A stretch of 16,416 nt of DNA. Source: Chloroflexi bacterium RBG_16_72_14 (GTDB lineage Bacteria; Chloroflexota; Limnocylindria; Limnocylindrales; CSP1-4). The translations under genes were made by a program, and so were the position numbers. Below, one piece after another: positions 14,810 through 16,416 of the stretch. The first letter of the stretch is position 1. The number at the start of each line of letters is the position of its first letter. The notes under the pieces are model-generated. The model did not search any database. It saw only the letters and a list, made by a program, of their open reading frames with translations, and had not been told where the DNA came from. The stretch lies in contig MGOE01000100.1 in assembly GCA_001797035.1 (NCBI GenBank), forward strand, positions 68,933-85,348. Direction: 5' to 3'.

Positions 14810-14817
14810 GCGCTTAC
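14806..14817. promoter_or_regulatory. LacI-family operator, CoA-transferase gene
   Basis: GAAAGCGCTTAC, with an AAGCGCTT core, differs from the kinase-operon palindrome only at the penultimate base. It overlaps the -10 element of the candidate promoter and belongs to the four-site GRAAGCGYTTHC set. Confidence 0.75.
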
Positions 14818-14832
14818 TGACCACAGGGATCA

Positions 14833-14867
14833 CCGGTACCGCCCGTTCGCAGCCACGGCGGTGCCGG
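14833..14867 (+). promoter_or_regulatory. Strong 5'-leader hairpin before the CoA-transferase
   Basis: The arms CCGGTACCGCC (14833-14843) and GGCGGTGCCGG (14857-14867) can form 11 pairs, ten Watson-Crick and one G-U, with a 13-base loop. It lies between the operator-bearing promoter and the leader ORF, so it would be in the transcript's 5' untranslated region. No T-run follows. The function is unknown; mRNA stabilisation or attenuation are possibilities. Confidence 0.45.
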
Positions 14868-14902
14868 ACGGCCACCCACATCCAGAGACGGGAGCAGGCG
14901 CC

Positions 14903-14962
14903 ATGACCATCCATGTCCGACCGGCGACACCGGCGGTCACGACCGCGGGGACGGCGGCATGA
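14903..14962 (+). CDS. Possible 19-residue leader ORF coupled to the CoA-transferase
   Basis: ATG at 14903 opens a 19-codon frame (MTIHVRPATPAVTTAGTAA) whose TGA overlaps the CoA-transferase start as ATGA (14959-14962). A good GGGAG site lies at 14890-14894, 8 bases before it, better than anything directly before the CoA-transferase. The same overlap geometry is used between real genes elsewhere in this window. The peptide has no recognisable function or run of regulatory codons. It may be a translation-coupling leader, a deletion remnant or chance. Confidence 0.35.
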   Translation: MTIHVRPATPAVTTAGTAA

Positions 14963-16416
14963 CGCGTGCCAACGTCCTGAGCGCGGACGCCGCGGCGGCC
15001 CTCGTCGCGGATGGCGCGGTCGTCGCCCTCACGGGCTCCGGTGGTGGACTGCTAGAGGCTGACGAGATCTTCGCCGCGGTGGAGCGGCGGTTCCTCGAGA
15101 CCGGGCACCCCCGCGACATCACCCTTGTCCATGCGCTAGGAATCGGCGACCGTGGGCAGCGGGGCATCAACCGCTTCGCCCACGAGGGTCTCGTTCGCCG
15201 GGTCGTGGGCGGCCACTGGACGTGGTCGCCGCCGATGCAGCAACTGGCCCGCGAGGAGAGGATCGAGGCCTACACGCTGCCGGCTGGCGTCATCGGAATG
15301 CTTCTCCGGGAGAGCGGAGCCCGGCGGCCGGGTCTGATCACCCGCGTTGGCCTCGACTCCTTCGCGGACCCCCGTCGAGGGGGCGGCCGCCTCAACGCCC
15401 GAGCCACCGAGGACCTCGTGCGGAACATCGAGCTTGAGGGCGTGGAGTACCTGCACTACCTGCCGCTCCGTGTGGACGTCGCGATCGTCCGCGGCAGTGT
15501 CGCCGACGAGCGGGGCAACATCTCGTTTCGTGACGAGCCCACAACGCTTGACAGCCTTGCGGTCGCCATGGCTGCCCGGGGGAACGGTGGACGGGTGCTG
15601 GTCCAGGTAAAGACGCTCGCCCGTGAGGGGAGCCTCGATCCGCGTCTGGTGCACATCCCGTCGCCGATGGTGGATGTGGTCGTCCTAGCGCCCCGGCAGT
15701 GGCAGACGTACGGGGCCGAATACGATCCCGGCCTCTCCGGCATGCTCATCCCAGCGACCGACCGCGCCCCAGCGGGGCCGGCGGAGCTGGACGTGCGCTC
15801 CATCATCGCCCGCCGGGCTGCCCTCGAGATCCTGCCGGGCGACGTTCTCAACGTGGGCTTTGGCATGAGCGCCGGCGTGGTGGACGTGCTGCACCAGTCA
15901 GGCCGGCTCGACGACATCGAGCTGTGCATCGAGCAGGGCGCCGTGGGCGGCCTGCCGGTCGGGGGCGACCTGTTCGGCGTCAGCCGGGGGCCGTTGGCGC
16001 TTCTCTCGTCGACCCAGCAGTTCGACCTTTTCGCGTGCGGGATGCTGGACGTAACCGCGCTCGGCATGGCAGAGGTGGACCGCGAGGGCAACGTCAACGT
16101 GACCAAGATCGCGGGGAACGCGGTTGGCCCCGGCGGCTTCGTGGACATCTCGCAGGGCGCGGCCCGGACCGTGTTCTGCGGAACGCTCACCGCCCGCGGG
16201 CTGGAGGTCGAGATCGTTGACGGCCACCTCCGTATCGCGAAGGAGGGCGTCGTCCACAAGTTCGTCCACGAGGTCGAGCAGGTCTCGTTCAGTGCGCGAC
16301 TTGCTGCAAGCGAGGGGCGGGCTGCTCTCTATGTGACCGAGCGCGCCGTGTTCCGCCTCGAGGATGGCGTCGTCACACTCGTCGAGGTCGCCGAAGGCCT
16401 GGACCCGGAGCGCGAC
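14959..16416 (+). CDS. Acyl-CoA:acetate/3-ketoacid-type CoA-transferase (3' end outside window)
   Basis: An open frame of 486 codons runs off the right edge. It resembles the single-chain family I CoA-transferases (propionate CoA-transferase and YdiF, about 520-530 residues), so only a few dozen residues should be missing. The N-terminal half (1-275) carries the first transferase domain. The second contains VLNVGFGMSAGVVDVL (297-310) and the IEQGAVGG block with E325, at the position of the thioester-forming glutamate of this family. Next come VGGDLFG, QQFDLFACGMLDVTALGMAEVD, REGNVNV, GPGGFVDISQ and VFCGTLTA. It would move CoA between a short acyl-CoA and a carboxylic acid. ATG 14959 is the first possible start in frame. 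Expression is probably governed by the operator at 14806. Confidence 0.9.
   Translation, partial: MTRANVLSADAAAALVADGAVVALTGSGGGLLEADEIFAAVERRFLETGHPRDITLVHALGIGDRGQRGINRFAHEGLVRRVVGGHWTWSPPMQQLAREERIEAYTLPAGVIGMLLRESGARRPGLITRVGLDSFADPRRGGGRLNARATEDLVRNIELEGVEYLHYLPLRVDVAIVRGSVADERGNISFRDEPTTLDSLAVAMAARGNGGRVLVQVKTLAREGSLDPRLVHIPSPMVDVVVLAPRQWQTYGAEYDPGLSGMLIPATDRAPAGPAELDVRSIIARRAALEILPGDVLNVGFGMSAGVVDVLHQSGRLDDIELCIEQGAVGGLPVGGDLFGVSRGPLALLSSTQQFDLFACGMLDVTALGMAEVDREGNVNVTKIAGNAVGPGGFVDISQGAARTVFCGTLTARGLEVEIVDGHLRIAKEGVVHKFVHEVEQVSFSARLAASEGRAALYVTERAVFRLEDGVVTLVEVAEGLDPERD

Overview
The window is high-GC DNA (around 70% by eye) with tight bacterial gene packing. It carries thirteen complete protein genes, one CoA-transferase gene cut by the right edge, and one possible 19-codon leader ORF. 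There are no RNA genes, insertion sequences or CRISPR arrays. The GC content, the Pro/Ala/Ser/Glu-rich lipoprotein linker and the gene families fit a soil or freshwater Chloroflexota or actinobacterium-like organism. That placement is an inference; no phylogenetic marker is present.

Left part (about 1-4267), general functions. It holds a secreted amicyanin-like cupredoxin lipoprotein (+), a SAM-dependent methyltransferase (-), and an ECF-type sigma factor (+) that overlaps by ATGA an alkyl-DNA repair protein. In that repair protein the Ada zinc domain follows the O6-alkylguanine transferase domain, the reverse of the E. coli Ada order. A YedA-type EamA exporter (+) comes next.

Right part (about 4288-16416), a carbohydrate or sugar-acid catabolic island. 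On the minus strand, in transcription order, are a Gfo/Idh/MocA oxidoreductase, a LacI-family regulator, a PfkB kinase of KDG-kinase type, a GH88-like unsaturated glucuronyl hydrolase, an SDR dehydrogenase, KDPG aldolase, a crotonase-type enoyl-CoA hydratase and a MaoC-type hydratase. The genes from kinase to MaoC are packed as one operon, three of the five junctions being ATGA overlaps. On the plus strand are a GMC flavin oxidoreductase, a sugar-phosphate isomerase/epimerase-like TIM barrel and a propionate/acetate-type CoA-transferase.

The island appears to be one regulon. Four copies of a 12-base near-palindrome, GRAAGCGYTTHC, lie before the kinase operon, the Gfo/Idh gene, the GMC gene and the CoA-transferase. 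This is the kind of site a LacI-family protein such as the one encoded at 9583-10656 binds. The kinase and aldolase give the lower half of the KDG-to-pyruvate route, and GH88 plus the SDR could feed it from unsaturated uronosyl oligosaccharides. The GMC enzyme, TIM barrel, Gfo/Idh enzyme and three acyl-CoA enzymes are not part of that textbook route. They suggest an added branch, perhaps keto-sugar or glycoside cleavage with aglycone or acid activation, which is the most interesting open question here. No transporter, KduI-type isomerase or polysaccharide lyase is present in the window.
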